Shown piece by piece: positions 24,641-36,686 of a DNA stretch of 62,656 nucleotides. The notes below the pieces were generated by a model. It was not told the DNA's origin. It was given only the letters and a program-made list of their open reading frames with translations, and searched no databases. The DNA lies in assembly GCA_004802725.1 (NCBI GenBank), contig SGPM01000151.1, forward strand, positions 1 to 62,656, given 5' to 3'. Each line of letters begins with the position of its first letter. Position 1 is the stretch's first letter. This DNA comes from Antrodiella citrinella (taxonomy: Eukaryota > Basidiomycota > Agaricomycetes > Polyporales > Steccherinaceae). Both the position numbers and the translations under genes were made by a program.

Positions 24641-27377
24641 ATGTCCTCTCCATGGCCGACGCATGATGATGCCGCAGGGGAAGTCTTACAGAGCGAGTCG
24701 CGCGAGAGCATCGTCCCCGAAGGTGCCGCAACGCCTCGCACTCCCCCCACATCAACCTTAGAGTCTCCCCTCCTCTCTCCTAACGATACCAGGGACTCAA
24801 GGTCGTCACCGCCGCCATCGAGGACCCCTCGTCACCCTTCCGGCAACTTTGTCTCCTCCCCGTTGAACCCCAATGCACCAGTCTTCACCACAAGCCCACA
24901 CTTCATATCGCCAGGCGTCCGCTCACGGCCGGCGTCCAGAGGTAGCACATATTTCAATCGAATAGCCTCTGAGGAGTCGCAAGCTTTGGGATCGCAGTTC
25001 AACTCCCTCGGGGCCAACACAAGAGGTTCCATGATCTTGTACCGTTTGGCGTCCGATTCGCAGCAGCAGGACGAACCTCTGATGCCTCCCAAGACCTTCG
25101 CCAACCGCGACTCCGTCGCATCCTCCTCTGGCGACTCCATCTTCTCTCTCTCTTCCGACTCGAAATACCCGTCTGGTCACGTCACCGGCACCCGGGGCTT
25201 CGTACCGTATGCATATGATCCCGACGTAGATCAGCACGAAGGCCCGGAAGACGACGATTACCTCTACACAGCGGAGTTCGCAGACAAGCAGTCATTCTTT
25301 TCATGCCGTGGCCTGTTGAACATCGGCCTGCTTGTCTTTCTCATCTTCGCCCTCCTTGCGCTCTTCGTCCTATACCCCGTCCTCACATTTTTCCACAACA
25401 ATGCTCGTAACTTGGCTATAGACGGAAATATCCGGATAAATGCGACCGGGCAAGCACCTGTCCTGTGCGTCTTTCCATTTTTCCGGGTGCGTCCCATGGA
25501 TGCAGTGCTAACCGTCTACTCTTTTCTAGCATTAATCTACCGCAAATAATTGACCCGGACACTCCGAGCGATGCGAAACAGCGCACTGGCAACGATGGGC
25601 AGGCCTACAACCTAGTGTTCTCTGACGAGTTCAACACGGATGGACGGACATTCTACCCCGGCGACGATCCTTTCTGGGAGGCCGTCGATTTGTGGTACGG
25701 TGCTACCGGCGATTTGGAGTGGTATGATCCCCAGCAGGTCATTACGAGCAACGGCAGCCTCCAGATCACCATGGAGCAGGTTGCAGACATAACTCAGAAC
25801 CATGGCCTGCAGTACAAGAGTGGCATGCTCCAAAGCTGGAACAAGTTTTGCTTTACTAGCGGCTACATTGAGGTGGCGGTTTCCCTGCCCGGTCCGAACT
25901 CGAACACGCAAGGATATGTGAGTGCCTTTCGTTTCTTAGCTAGTTGGTCTTGACATTGATAGCGTACAGTGGCCGGGTGTGTGGACGATGGGGAACTTGG
26001 GCCGTCCCGGCTATGGTGCTACAACCGACGGGATGTGGCCTTACTCGTGAGTTCTACTTTACGTCATGTGTGCTGTTGATGCTGAAGTGGAATCTAGCTA
26101 TGACGACTGCGATCTTGGGACCTTCCCGAACCAAACGTTGAAAGATGGTTCAGGTCCTGCTGCCGCGTTGGACTCGACTGCATCCAAAGCCAAATACAAC
26201 AACGAGTTGTCGTGGCTACCTGGGCAGCGCGCATCGTGAGCCAAAGCTCGTTTATCCCACTGCAATCATGATCTCAAACTCGGTCCTTTCACAGCGCATG
26301 CACATGTCCTAATGAGGATCATCCCGGTCCTACGGTTGGCAAAGGACGCGGTGCGCCTGAGATAGATATTTTCGAGGCGGAGAAGAACAAGACCGCCGGC
26401 TCTGTGGGCCAGGTGGTGTCTCAGTCTGCCCAGTTCGCGCCTTTCACGCACGATTATCTCTTCTTGAACGACACGACGGATGAATATCAGATCTACAACA
26501 CATCTATCACTCGCACCAACAGCTACCACGGCTCAGCAGTGTAAGTCTAATTCTCCGCGGGGTATCGCGTTTTGGTTGCTTATTCGCTTCCTTTCATAGG
26601 CAGCAGGCCGTGTCGGCACTGACGACTCTTCCGGATGACATGTTCCAAGGATCAGGGCAGAACCAAAGGATTCTAGGTATGTCCAAAGCATGTTCTATGA
26701 ACCGCTCGTAATGTCTGATTGGACACACCAGGATTCGAGTATTGGGCAAATCCTTCGTCACCAGAAGATGGGTTCATCACTTGGTACTCAGATGGCGTAC
26801 CCACCGTTAGAATGGGTGCAGCCGCGGTAGGTCCTGACCAGGGAGATGGGTCAGCCGAGATATCTAAGCGACTGATACCTGAAGAGCCAATGGTGCGTGA
26901 TAGAATTGTTCGATGAATGAACACCACTGATAGCGTAAAAATCGCAGGCCATCATCTTGAACTTAGGCATATCTGGTAAGTTCCTTTCTGTCCATTCGTC
27001 CACTCTCACCTGACTTTCTCGTGTAGACAGTTGGCAAACAATCGATACCACAACCATGGAATTCCCCGGTATTATGCTGATAGACTACGTTCGAGTATAC
27101 CAGCGCGCCGATTCGTTGAACATCGGCTGCAGTCCTCCTGATTACCCGACTGCTGATTATATCAACAACCATAACGAGGCATATACCAGTACGTTGCTTC
27201 CGTGTACTTGCTCGTAGTGATGCTCACAGGGTTTCATAGACCCCAACTTGACTTTCTGGTCACAACCCGAGCCTATAGGCGCTGGATATTCATGGCCCAA
27301 AAACTCATTGGTACGTAGAGTATGTTTCTTGGCATGCACCGCCACTGATATTGGGCCTTCAGTACGACGGTTGCTAG
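24641..27377 (+). CDS. KRE6: KRE6/SKN1-family beta-glucan synthesis protein
   Basis: Type II membrane protein of the secretory pathway, needed for beta-1,6-glucan of the cell wall; its lumenal domain is a GH16-like fold. Exons: 24641-25464, 25530-25917, 25970-26046, 26098-26235, 26295-26540, 26600-26676, 26732-26892, 26948-26975, 27027-27188, 27240-27310 and 27363-27377. All are in phase and give 728 residues. Residues 1-225 are Ser/Pro-rich and cytosolic. The single membrane span is [19 protein letters not shown] at about 226-245. The lumenal domain shows [51 protein letters not shown] and [12 protein letters not shown], the GH16-type ExDxxE catalytic-site arrangement. The C-terminal exon codes for only YDGC before TAG. 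The frames, splice sites and motifs make this assignment very firm. Confidence 0.95.
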
Positions 27378-28103
27378 ACCTGTCAGGCTCAATGTATTCT
27401 TCATCTCTGGACCTCGAATTCGATTCCCCCACGTGCATTCGGACACTCACTCTATCTACATCTACGCACCCGATTTCATGATTTTTATCCCTTCATTCAA
27501 AAGACCCGTCTTCATATATTCGCTGTTCGCTCACTTCCTCCGCCTCCCATCCCCATCGGTCTCACCCCTGCTTCTCCTCTTCCTTGGACCAAGGACCCGC
27601 TTTAATTTACCGATTCACTTATGCGGGTTACCTTTGACTTTTGACGGCGGGAACACCACTTCTTCACACCTCTTCGTGCTTCTTCTGTCGCCGCCACAAT
27701 ATGGACCTTGAACCCCATTGAACTACCCGAGAAACAGGCTCGGGGGGTCTGTACTCTACACTATTTTAGAGCTATCCCTTTTTATACCTCCCCCACCACC
27801 ATCACATACCTCCACCACCTTTCACTCTTTTCACGTACCCCAGGACTTGGCTCATATTGGTAATTTTTTTTGGTTACAGTCGGTGATTGCTGTTAGCAGT
27901 GTTGATACCATATAAGTTTATTGACATGTATAGGATCGACGTACCCGGGTACAGATCGAATAACATCTCGTTGCTTTGGAACAAATCTCATACCATGGAG
28001 CCATGTCTATGCTATGCCATGACAAGAAGATACTGAGTACTTTTACAATGACATTCCAATGACTTCTATGTACTTGCGTGAATATTCCTTCGTGTCTGGG
28101 ACA
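27378..28103. other. Convergent intergenic region
   Basis: It lies between the ends of KRE6/SKN1 (plus) and the next minus-strand gene. It is pyrimidine-rich on the plus strand (27480-27840), with a CCCCCACCACCATCAC run. Likely 3' UTRs; no gene is recognised. Confidence 0.5.
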
Positions 28104-28985
28104 TTACGACGCGTCCGCCTTCTTTCCTGTCCCCTCGTATAGAGTATCCTCATCCACCTCATCTTCATCTTCATCGTCCGACAGAAAGATCCAATGCGGG
28201 CCCATACCCTCCTCGGGCAGCCCCAGTTTCGCCCTCACCAGCTTGAACGCCAGATCGTTCGCGCACTCCGGCAGGTTCCCCACCTCCTTTGCGAAATCCG
28301 CATCCTCCTCGCGGATATGCAGGTGTCTGCGGTACTGCCCGCCGACGGGCGACTTCTCGTACGCGCAGTCCGTGATCGCGTCCAGGGCGTACTCGACTTT
28401 ACCCCCAGCGTCGATGTAGGTCTTCAGCACGGCGATGTCTGCTGCTTCGTCCGACTCTTCTTTCCCTTTCGCTTGTTCCTGTTCCTCCGCTTGTTCCCTC
28501 GCCTCGGACCCTTCGCTGCTCGCGAAGCTCTTCGCCCTCCCCGCCAAGATATCCTCCACCCGCTTCGCCACCTTCGCCACCGTCGGCACGCACTTCCCAT
28601 CGCCAGACGAGAAGTCCTCGAGGAGGATCTGGAGCACGGTCTGCATGACGACGATGTACCCGTGCAAGAACGCCGGGGTGAGGCGGTCGGCGAGCGCGGT
28701 GGGGACGTAGTGCAGGGATGCGTCGGACGTCACGTATTGCTCGGTGAGGAGCCCGTCTGGGGTCAGGATGTCCTCTTCGTCGCTCTCAAGGTCGGAGGCG
28801 AGGTCGAGGGCGGCGAATTGGAGGAAGTCTGCTTCAGCTGGGGGGGGGGGGCAATGTGTGAGTGAGTGGCGGGGTGGGATGGGGGTGGAGGACGTACTCT
28901 CGAGGCGATCTTTCATGCGGGGAGAGAACCACTGGTCTATGCATTTCGTGCATGTGCAGTTCGCTTCTGAGGATGTGCCGGCCAT
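28104..28985 (-). CDS. Protein of unknown function with N-terminal CxCxxC motif
   Basis: Open frame of 293 codons from MAGTSSEANCTCTKCIDQWF. A 60-base in-frame intron is likely at 28838-28897 (GTACGT donor; acceptor after a run of 12 C on the coding strand). Removing it turns the odd Pro/His-rich insert into a smooth join, DRLE-T-EADFLQFAALDLASD, and leaves 273 residues. The N-terminus has Cys-x-Cys-x2-Cys followed by WFSPRMKDRLE. The middle is helical and acidic with an Ala/Glu/Lys-rich stretch. The C-terminus is very acidic (SDDEDEDEVDED). I do not recognise the family. It may bind metal through the N-terminal cysteines, which is inference. Confidence 0.75.
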   Translation of the reverse strand: MAGTSSEANCTCTKCIDQWFSPRMKDRLESTSSTPIPPRHSLTHCPPPPAEADFLQFAALDLASDLESDEEDILTPDGLLTEQYVTSDASLHYVPTALADRLTPAFLHGYIVVMQTVLQILLEDFSSGDGKCVPTVAKVAKRVEDILAGRAKSFASSEGSEAREQAEEQEQAKGKEESDEAADIAVLKTYIDAGGKVEYALDAITDCAYEKSPVGGQYRRHLHIREEDADFAKEVGNLPECANDLAFKLVRAKLGLPEEGMGPHWIFLSDDEDEDEVDEDTLYEGTGKKADAS

Positions 28986-29389
28986 TTGTGGTTCGTTGTG
29001 AGATCTGAGGTGTTCAGGAGAAAGATGAGTAGTAGTTGGCGGTCTTTAGAGAAAGAGCATGGTGACGGAGCTCGGACCCCCAAAGAGCCACGCTGGGTCT
29101 AGAAGCGTCATCGATGGGTCGCGGTGATAGATCATACAGAACAGGAATGTGTGAGTTTACGAGATAGATAGAATGGACCAAGAAGAGCACGGGACTTGGT
29201 CAGACAGCATAAGTACCTATGTTTCTGTCTGTCTCGATGGACCATGACAGAAGCGATCCATACACAAGTGATGACACATCCGCATGATCACACATGTATA
29301 CGCGAGCAAGTGCAACCAATGTTCACGTTATTCTAAAACATCAGAAACCGCTGTACACAATGCACTGGCAACGAAGTACCGCTAACACC
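28986..29389. other. Intergenic region
   Basis: About 400 bases upstream of the preceding minus-strand gene, with no recognisable coding sequence. It should contain that gene's promoter. Confidence 0.45.
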
Positions 29390-30291
29390 TCAAAATGCTT
29401 CGCTCTCTAAAAGGAGGTCACGAAGAGAGTCCTCGTCCATGAGAACAGGAAACCCGCCGCCCATAGATACCTTGTTTTTTATACCACGCTTGGAGTGGAT
29501 GATCTCGTCTAGCTCCACTGTCAGTACCGCCTTTGAGTTTGTATTTCTGACTGAATTGTTCATTGATGGACTGGAAGAATAGGCCAACCTCCGCGTTCGA
29601 GATCGACTGGGCAGACACTGAGGGATGCCGAGAGGCAGAAGGCGACGCATTCGGAGTTCAAGTTGGAGTCTGCTTTGCAGCATTTCGCCGTTTCGGAATG
29701 GTCCCCTGCGGGTTCATAGCCGATATAGAGCGCGCCTTGGGCTCAACACCGAATTGAGAACGGAACACAGTGGCCCATTCATCCATACTGCAAACAGATG
29801 AGATATAAAACTAGGTCGTCAATCAAGAAATCACTCACAGCTCGGTGCTACGCTGTATGGCCTCTATAGCTGCGTCAGACTGTTTTAAATCCTCCATCTG
29901 ACGCATTACGAGAAGACCAGCAGTCAAGGCTTGAGATGAGCGAAAGAAGCGACTGAGAACGTGTGGATTAGCATCACAGACGATACAAATGACGCCACAG
30001 TGCGCAAAAGAGCCACGTACGCTTCAAACGGAGCATCATCATCGAGCTCCTTGTCAAGCTCAGCGTCGACCCATGTTGAGATAGCTCTCGGGGTCGACCT
30101 GGTTGATGAATGTGACCTCGCTGAAAGGGACTTCGCGTGGGTTCGGGTTTTCCTCGAGAGCCTTCTTCAAGTTCTTGGCCGCGTTGCGACGTGTCGGGTC
30201 TTCACTCCATTATGTGAACCTCAATGGCGTGGATTTTCTGATACCGGAAAAGCCGCTGTGCGAACTGTTCGACGTCGAGAGTAGCGGACAT
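29390..30291 (-). pseudogene. Decayed protein-coding gene, family unknown
   Basis: An ATG at 30291 begins MSATLDVEQFAQRLFRYQKI. Coding quality then jumps between frames: NAAKNLKKALEENPNPREV, VPFSEVTFINQVDPESY, STWVDAELDKELDDDAPFEA, then across two good introns RFFRSSQALTAGLLVMRQM and MDEWATVFRSQFG. The last piece is ELDEIIHSKRGIKNKVSMGG, with a stop at 29390. I count at least three frame slips (about 30218, 30075 and 29520) and in-frame stops between. Coding-like segments with intact splice sites but broken frames indicate a once-real, intron-bearing gene in decay. I cannot name the family. Confidence 0.65.
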
Positions 30292-30634
30292 TGGTAAGTA
30301 TTCTGTGGTTAACAAGGAGGATGATGGGAAGGCTGTGAGCAAGTGCTTGAAGTGGTAAGTTAGTAGGCGTCCTGTAATATGTAATATCGGCTAATGACAC
30401 ACCTGTGCTTGCAGAGGCTGTAGTTGGACGCGTCCTCACGTACGCCGTAAAACAGGAGTAGTGTGTGATATCCTTGAAGTTGTAGACCAAGGAGTATGTA
30501 GCTCGTGCACGCCTCAAACTTGATGACAAACCTAAATCTGGGTAGTATTCGTCGTACGAGACGCAAAATACATCGAGAGAATACATACATTCGAGCAGAT
30601 TGCTCTTCTTGATACCTAAAGCTACATAGATAAC
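30292..30634. other. Short intergenic region
   Basis: It lies between the decayed gene and the 3' end of the methyltransferase gene, both minus strand. No coding sequence is recognised. Confidence 0.45.
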
Positions 30635-31569
30635 TTACTGCTTTTTGGTGGTATAGGCCAACGCGCACACATCCATAGTCTTGACCTTCTGACCCTTCTC
30701 CGTCAGCGCAGCCTTGCTGATGACGATAGAATCCCTCATCGCAATTGCAACCGCCTTCTCCCTCTCGTCGTTGCCCAGCAACGAATGTATCCTACCCAGG
30801 AAACCAGGATCAAGTGCGGCATCCACCTCCCACCCTCCATCCAACATCCCCTCGTTGGGGGTGAACGCGAGCCTCGACTCCAGCGTCAAGCCAGCCTTGA
30901 TCGCGAGCTCGTTGATGGCATCCGGGGAAAGCACGGTACGGATGTTGGCTGTGGACGTGGGGTCGCGGGACTCGATGGTAGCCTGAGTCAAGGCGGAGAT
31001 GAGGTGAGGAACGCCGCGCGGGTCCGAAGCGGTGAGGTTGTACTCTGCGATGCAGATGCGCTGGACGCGGGTGGAGAGGGCCTGGAGCATCTCGGCGAGG
31101 ACGGAAGGAGAGGCGAAGTACCAGATGCAGTGGGTGAGCACGGCGGTGGTGAAGTCTTCCTTGGTCTCGCGGATGAACTCAGTGGGGTCCGCCTTCACGA
31201 AGGTGATGCGGGACCCGAGAGTAGAGGCTTTGAGATGGTCTTGGGACTGTCCGAGGGTATATGGAGCACCTGCATAGAATATTAGCTGAAGGACTAAACA
31301 CAGAGTAGCTGGGCACACGACGTACCGTAGTCGAGGGGTGCAGGGTCGACAGCCGTAACGTGGCCGTTCTCTCCAAGTGCTGCGGCAAGGGTGATCGTAC
31401 AATCGCCTTGACCGCAACCGATTTCCAACACCTTCTCTCCTGGCTTGATCTGCCACTTGTCAATCAAGAACAGACGGTGCTCGATCTGGGGGACGAGGAC
31501 TCTGTCGACTTCACCCTCAGAACGGTGCAGGTAGAGAGATGCGATTTCGCGGGGAGTGAGGGAGGTCAT
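30635..31569 (-). CDS. Class I SAM-dependent methyltransferase
   Basis: Two exons, 31569-31326 and 31269-30635, separated by a 56-base intron and joined in phase for 292 residues. The Rossmann-fold SAM-binding motif I is clear at residues 45-53, VLEIGCGQGD. It is followed by motif II, GHVTAVDPAPLDYG, with the acidic residue that usually binds the ribose, and motif III-like ITFVKADPTEF. Downstream, AVLTHCIWYFASPSVLAEML and RICIAEYNLTASDP match the beta4 and beta5 regions of small-molecule methyltransferases. The C-terminal half (LSPDAINELAIKAGLTLES) resembles fungal methyltransferases of unknown substrate. No membrane segment or signal peptide is seen, so it is probably cytosolic. Confidence 0.85.
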
Positions 31570-32499
31570 TGTTGCTTGACATCTGAGGCGAACAACATAC
31601 AGCGCTTTTATACCCGCCAGTTGCAGTCTCGTAGATTGGAGGCGTCCGTGTCACTGCCTTCCGAGTCGGAACCCGTGAATTGTCTGCAGAACATTTGAAC
31701 CCTTGCGAGCACATCGGATACTGAGTACTCCGTCGCAATCGCGCAGACTGGCCCTGTCCATAGCTGCCCATTCGGTACCGTCAATATCTTGACATTGAAC
31801 GAATGGAATGCGTAATGAGTCGGTTTGATTCCAGGCTTGACGAGCAGGAAGATCGATCGTGGTTTTGCTCCTGTATGCTTCCGGCGATCGCGGCGTACGC
31901 CTTTGACATGCATACTTGCAGCAAAAGGCTCAAGGTCGTAGAACTGGAGTCACTTTAGAGTCACGGATGGGGATGCAAAGACGAGTCACCAGAGACGCCC
32001 AATTGATGAAAGATGCGACGACAATGGACATCATGCCACCAAAGAAAACGCTCCGGGAGTCGGTCTGTAGATCGCAAAGAACTGGAGAACAGGTAATCAA
32101 CGGTGACAACGGGGCGGCCGTCGAGCTCAATGTTCAGGAATGAGGATCATCAAGGAGTGGATGATCATTCCATCCTGACTTGGTCAGTTGAGGTGTTTTT
32201 CGTTTTGTAGACATCTAATCTTATCTATGTTCTACTCTGATCGTCGTCATAACATCGCCGCCACGCCACAACCGAACTTTACCGACGTCTCAACGTTCAA
32301 TGTTCTCAACGCTCTCTTAACCCATGACTGTGACGGTCCTCCTGGCAGGAAAAACATCCGTTGATAATACGACACCTGATGTTCAAATCAAAGCACGCAA
32401 CTGGGGTTTACAGATTGTTTGCCCGACGCATATGACGCACGATGGCTCTCCGAGTCGTTAAACTCGACCCCTGTGCTGCTTCAAACCTCTGTATTCGAC
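31570..32499. other. Divergent intergenic region
   Basis: It holds the promoter of the methyltransferase (minus) and the former promoter of the decayed reductase (plus). A minus-strand frame at 31608-31913 has protein-like composition (SFNVKILTVPNGQLW) but no partner exons or family that I can name. Confidence 0.4.
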
Positions 32500-33936
32500 A
32501 TGGCACCCATCAAGAACGGCCGCGTACTTTACAATGAAATTACCACAGGTGAGTTGACGACCCATACGGTGAGCAGCGAGGTTGTTGACGGTTACGATTG
32601 CAGGTTTCCCAATTCCCGGAAAGAATACGGTCTATGACACGTCGCAGACCATCGACCTCGGCACCGTTCCGTTCAATGGCGGTGTGCTCGTGAATGTTGT
32701 ATTTGTCGATTGACCCTCACCTGAGGTTCAGGATGAGAGGCCCGAAGATAGAGAAGCGTCTCGTGAATCAATCGAGCCACCTACGACTTTGCGTCATCTC
32801 AGTGTCTCTGTTGTGTAGTCACAATTCACACTTGGAGAACCGTAAAAACGATTTCCAAAGGCGGTGACCTCCGTGGTATGCTCACTTCATGTATCTACAA
32901 GCTTGTGTCAGCGGGCTTTGGCGTAATTCTACGCTCTGAAAATCCGGCGTACAAAGCTAGGGACCATATCCACCACAGATTCTTCCGTGCGTATCATCAC
33001 CCTTATTTGTTGACAGGCGGAAACTCTAATTTTGCTTGAACAGCTCATGCTGAGTATTTCGTATGGCCTAGAGATCAGCCAAGCATTTTGACATACCTTG
33101 GTCGCTGTACCTCGGAATTGCAGGAATGCCAGGTATGTTATCCGATTGGACTTGAAAGTCGTAAGTTCACTTGTTTGGCAGGTCAAACAGCTTACTGTGG
33201 TTTGAAGAAGTTTGCAAAGTTTAAGAAGTTTTTGTGACAACCGCAGCTGGACCGGTTGACGCGTGAGTATTCCGACAAGAGAACAGATCCTCGGAGTTGA
33301 TGGTCCCACCTTTTATTCCAGGACTGTGGTTCAACTTGCTAAAACTGATGAGCTTCGCGTTATCACGTCCACCGGTTCTAACTCAAAGGTCGATTTCGTC
33401 AAGTCTTTGGGCGCATATGTTGTCTTTAATTACAAAGAGACCAACACTCGTGAGCTCCTCGAGAAGGAAGGTCCCATTAATTTGTCAGTCTATCTCCACC
33501 GGTCATAAGAACGTTTTCCGTTTATACTCTCTTGCCATAATGACAGATACTGGGATCAGGTCGGTGGGGAAATCACCGACGCCGTGTTGGAGAACGCTTC
33601 TGGCGTGACGATCATTGTAAGTTCGACTTCTCGATCGCATTTTGTATCCCCGCTGAATTCCGACCCGTAGGTTTGCGCTTCGATTTCAGGTTACAACAAC
33701 CCTGCACCCATACTATACCGGCACAATCTCATCTTCGAACGCGATGCCACCATATATGGGCTCGGCGTGCTCACCATTCAGGCCCCTTACCACCCCCGAA
33801 GGCTATTGCGAGTGGAAAGCTCAAGTACCGCGAGCAGGTCACGAAGGGCCTAGAAAATGTCGGACTTGTCTTGTTAGATGTGCAAAAGGGACTGAACGAA
33901 GGAAAGGCTGTGATCGTTGTTGCAAAAGACCTCTAG
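32500..33936 (+). pseudogene. Decayed MDR-family NADP-dependent alkenal/quinone reductase
   Basis: Medium-chain dehydrogenase/reductase of the leukotriene B4 12-hydroxydehydrogenase / alkenal double-bond reductase type, zinc-independent. It starts MAPIKNGRVLYNEITT and continues after an intron with FPIPGKNTVYDTSQTIDL. Later blocks are still readable: LSIDPHLRFRMRGPKIEKR, GIAGMPGQTAYCGLKKFAK, VVQLAKTDELRVITSTGSN, NYKETNTRELLEKEGPINL and REQVTKGLENVGLVLLDVQK, ending KDL at 33936. They lie in different frames. There is a slip near 32695-32705 (the frame runs into TGA after VVFVD), a TGA after KFAKFKKFL (about 33235) in the coenzyme-binding region, and a poor join near 33780 before the C-terminal block. 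Some introns remain recognisable. The order of the family is fully preserved, so this is a recent pseudogene. Confidence 0.8.
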
Positions 33937-35040
33937 TAAGAGATCAAATAAGGTATTCATTCACCGCACTCTGACTCATACTATCGGCTCATAATGTGTG
34001 CCAGAGTACTGGCAGAAACCCTAGGATGTCTGAGTATATTACTTGAACATTGCCCATATGACCGGTTCTCCGAACGCGTAATGCAGCCCAACTTAGTCTT
34101 CCAGGTATCATAAAGCAAGTCTACTTGGGTCGATCGATCATCTACGCCTCGAGGTGTTGTGCATGTCACCGCAGTCTGTCCAATTTTCATTTTCGTTGCG
34201 GAAGGTGGCAGGTCAGGGTCTTGGAGGTAAGCCTTCTTCAGGTCAACCAGTGCTAGACGTCAGATAGATCACCAGTCTTAGTATCCCACAGGTGTGCCAC
34301 CATCATGCGAAGCACCGCTGTCGGAGTGAACAACCTGAGTTCGAGGTCAGACGATTGTGTTTGTGCTGAAGTGTCGAGTCATGCAGAAGCCGTCTGTCGT
34401 TAACTTTTCACCGGATTCTGCTGATGACTCTGGCAGATGTCCATAGAGCCGTTCGGTGTGGTCCATATGAGCTCATCCGTGGGTCGTGGATCATCGAACG
34501 TTGACAAATGATTACCCCCCAGACCCTCAACCGTGAGGCGAATAGCCACTGTCGCGTATTGGGGGTGTCGACGACCAAGGTTAGAAATCGATGTCCCAGA
34601 CGGGCTTTCGCGCTATGTCTGTTGGGTCCCAGACAGATCCCATCCACCTGTGCCTCGCCGCCGTGCCAGTGAAGCACGCTCATAGCATGCACACCGAGTA
34701 CCTGCATGTCAAATCCCGAGATTCTGATGAGTTTTGGAAATAACGAGACATGCGCACGCTGCCTTACTTGAGTATTGCACTGCCTACAGAGCATTTATTC
34801 CCTTCCGAGGTGAGTGTGAGGGGGCCCTACCATGCGGCTTGCGTCGGTCGTGAACATCTCGCGCCGAGGTGTGCGTTGTGATATGTACACATGGCCGGAC
34901 CGAATCTCCGGTGAGAATAATGTTGCTTAGTCATAACGTCAACTTCTACGTTCCCAGGACTCGAGTGTGTACCTTGTGTGTACCCCTCCGTCTGTGGAGT
35001 CAAAGTCGCAAAGTTGAACTGCAGACATCGGGCACAAAAG
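33937..35040. other. Intergenic region, no gene recognised
   Basis: About 1.1 kb. A minus-strand frame of 128 codons (34408-34794) has no motif I recognise. The right end is the probable promoter of the HAD hydrolase. Confidence 0.45.
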
Positions 35041-36418
35041 ATGGTCAAAAGTGTTCAAGTCCTCGCGTTCGACGTCTATGGTACTCTGCTCGATACTGGT
35101 TCGATTTCGACCGCTGTTAGGAGCCTATTGCGCCTTGACGAGGAGAAAGCTACCCAGCTGTCTCTTCTGTGGCGACGTTACCAACTAGAGTGAGTCCTCC
35201 GTTCCACCCTCCATGTACAAAGAAAACGCGCTGGCAGACTCCTACTTCTGGAGTTCCAGGCAGTGGCGATCTCGCTCTGAGACTCCAGAGATTTGATTGA
35301 ACATCAAGGGGTTTATATTGTCCGCGAGATAAGAGACATGAACGTAACATATGATACCCTCTTTCCACAATCATAGTCGCGCATCCTTGTTTCAACTTTC
35401 ATCTAACATTTTGCTCACACAGATACACATGGAGACTTAATTCTATGGGTTTAGTCTTCCACTTCGTCCCTATCTTTCGCGATTGACTGACCGGCATTAT
35501 TCTACTTCCAGGCATCTACCAATCTTTCGACCATGTTACTAGGCGCTCCTTCCTTCATGCCGCCGCAGATTCTCACTTGTCCGTGGACGAGACCGTCGCT
35601 GATCGCGTGCTTGAATCGTACCATAGACTCTCACTGTGAGCACATGATCCGCAGGCACATGTACATCCACTGGCGATCCACATTTGTAGAGCTCATTGAG
35701 ATTCTCCGTCCCCAGCTTTGACGATGTCCTTCCTGCGTTGCAGAAGTTGGCCAACCAGCCACACATCAAGACAATGGTTTTCTCAAATGGTGAGTATGTG
35801 CCCTCGCCACAGTACTTGCGATATGTAGGACACCAGCGGTAGAAACTGAATGGCGATCTTGAATATGCAGGTACAAACCGGGTACGTAAACCGACCGTCC
35901 GCTTAGCCGACTCTCCGGTTTTTCGGAGTGATGTTCAGGCTCGGGTTTGCATTGTTCTTAACATCGAGACTTATCTGGTCACCTTCCTCCGTCTTCATAG
36001 ATGATTGATGCCGCCTTGGACGGAACGCCGCTATTGAATATGGCATGTTTCGTTGCCGATACAATGCAAACGTACAAACCCTCGACTGCGATCTATAAAG
36101 GACTCGTCGCATATGTTAACGCCACGCCAAGTCTCAGTGATGGGTCGGTGGTGGGTTCGGAAAATGTTTGGCTTGTGAGCGGGTAAGGATACCTTTCAAA
36201 CTGGCAGCGGAGAGTCCCCTCTTGGCTGACTTGACCTGATGATTAGGAATCCTTTCGACGTGACCGGTGCGAGAGCAGCTGGGCTGAATGCAATATGGAT
36301 AGATCGGGCAGGTTCTGGTTGGACTGACCGCGTCGCGCCTATCGGCTACGATTGGGCACCGACAAAGGTAGCACACACACTGGGAGAGATCACAGACTTC
36401 ATGCAAGGGCAATTGTAA
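35041..36418 (+). CDS. HAD-superfamily hydrolase, haloacid dehalogenase type II-like
   Basis: Seven exons of about 35041-35189, 35423-35448, 35511-35635, 35716-35787, 35871-35881, 36001-36182 and 36247-36418 give roughly 245 residues, the usual length of type II haloacid dehalogenases. HAD motif I is LAFDVYGTLLDT at residues 8-19, with the nucleophile Asp in the family-typical DxYGT context. Motif II is MVFSNGTNR. The motif III Lys lies in YKPSTAIYKGL, and the motif IV region is NPFDVTGARAAGLNAIWIDR, where the usual SNxxD is represented by NPFD. The 11-base fifth exon codes for the rest of GTNR and restores phase. These enzymes hydrolyse 2-haloacids or related phosphorylated or carboxylated small molecules, and many fungal members have unknown substrates. 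No signal peptide is seen. Individual boundaries may be off by a base. Confidence 0.82.
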
Positions 36419-36686
36419 TCATGGGAGAATACGTAGTCAGCCACGCTAGTGTACAACAACGTGTATCTATACAATCAGAGGACAGCATCGGCACCTATAT
36501 AACATTGAATCTTCCTACGATACAAGCAATATTAATACATCCTGAAACGGCGAAGGAGATACTAGACTTTGGTGAGGACAAGTTCTGATCGTGAGATAGA
36601 AACATAACGCACGAGATTGGGATAGATCTTGACTGGGGGATGTTTAAAGGATAGCTTTTTCGGAGACCGGCATGGCTGATCCTCCC

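Noticed and set aside
28194..28865. 223-codon plus-strand frame opposite the CxCxxC protein
   Set aside because: Leu/Arg/Val-rich shadow of the minus-strand gene with no recognisable domain.
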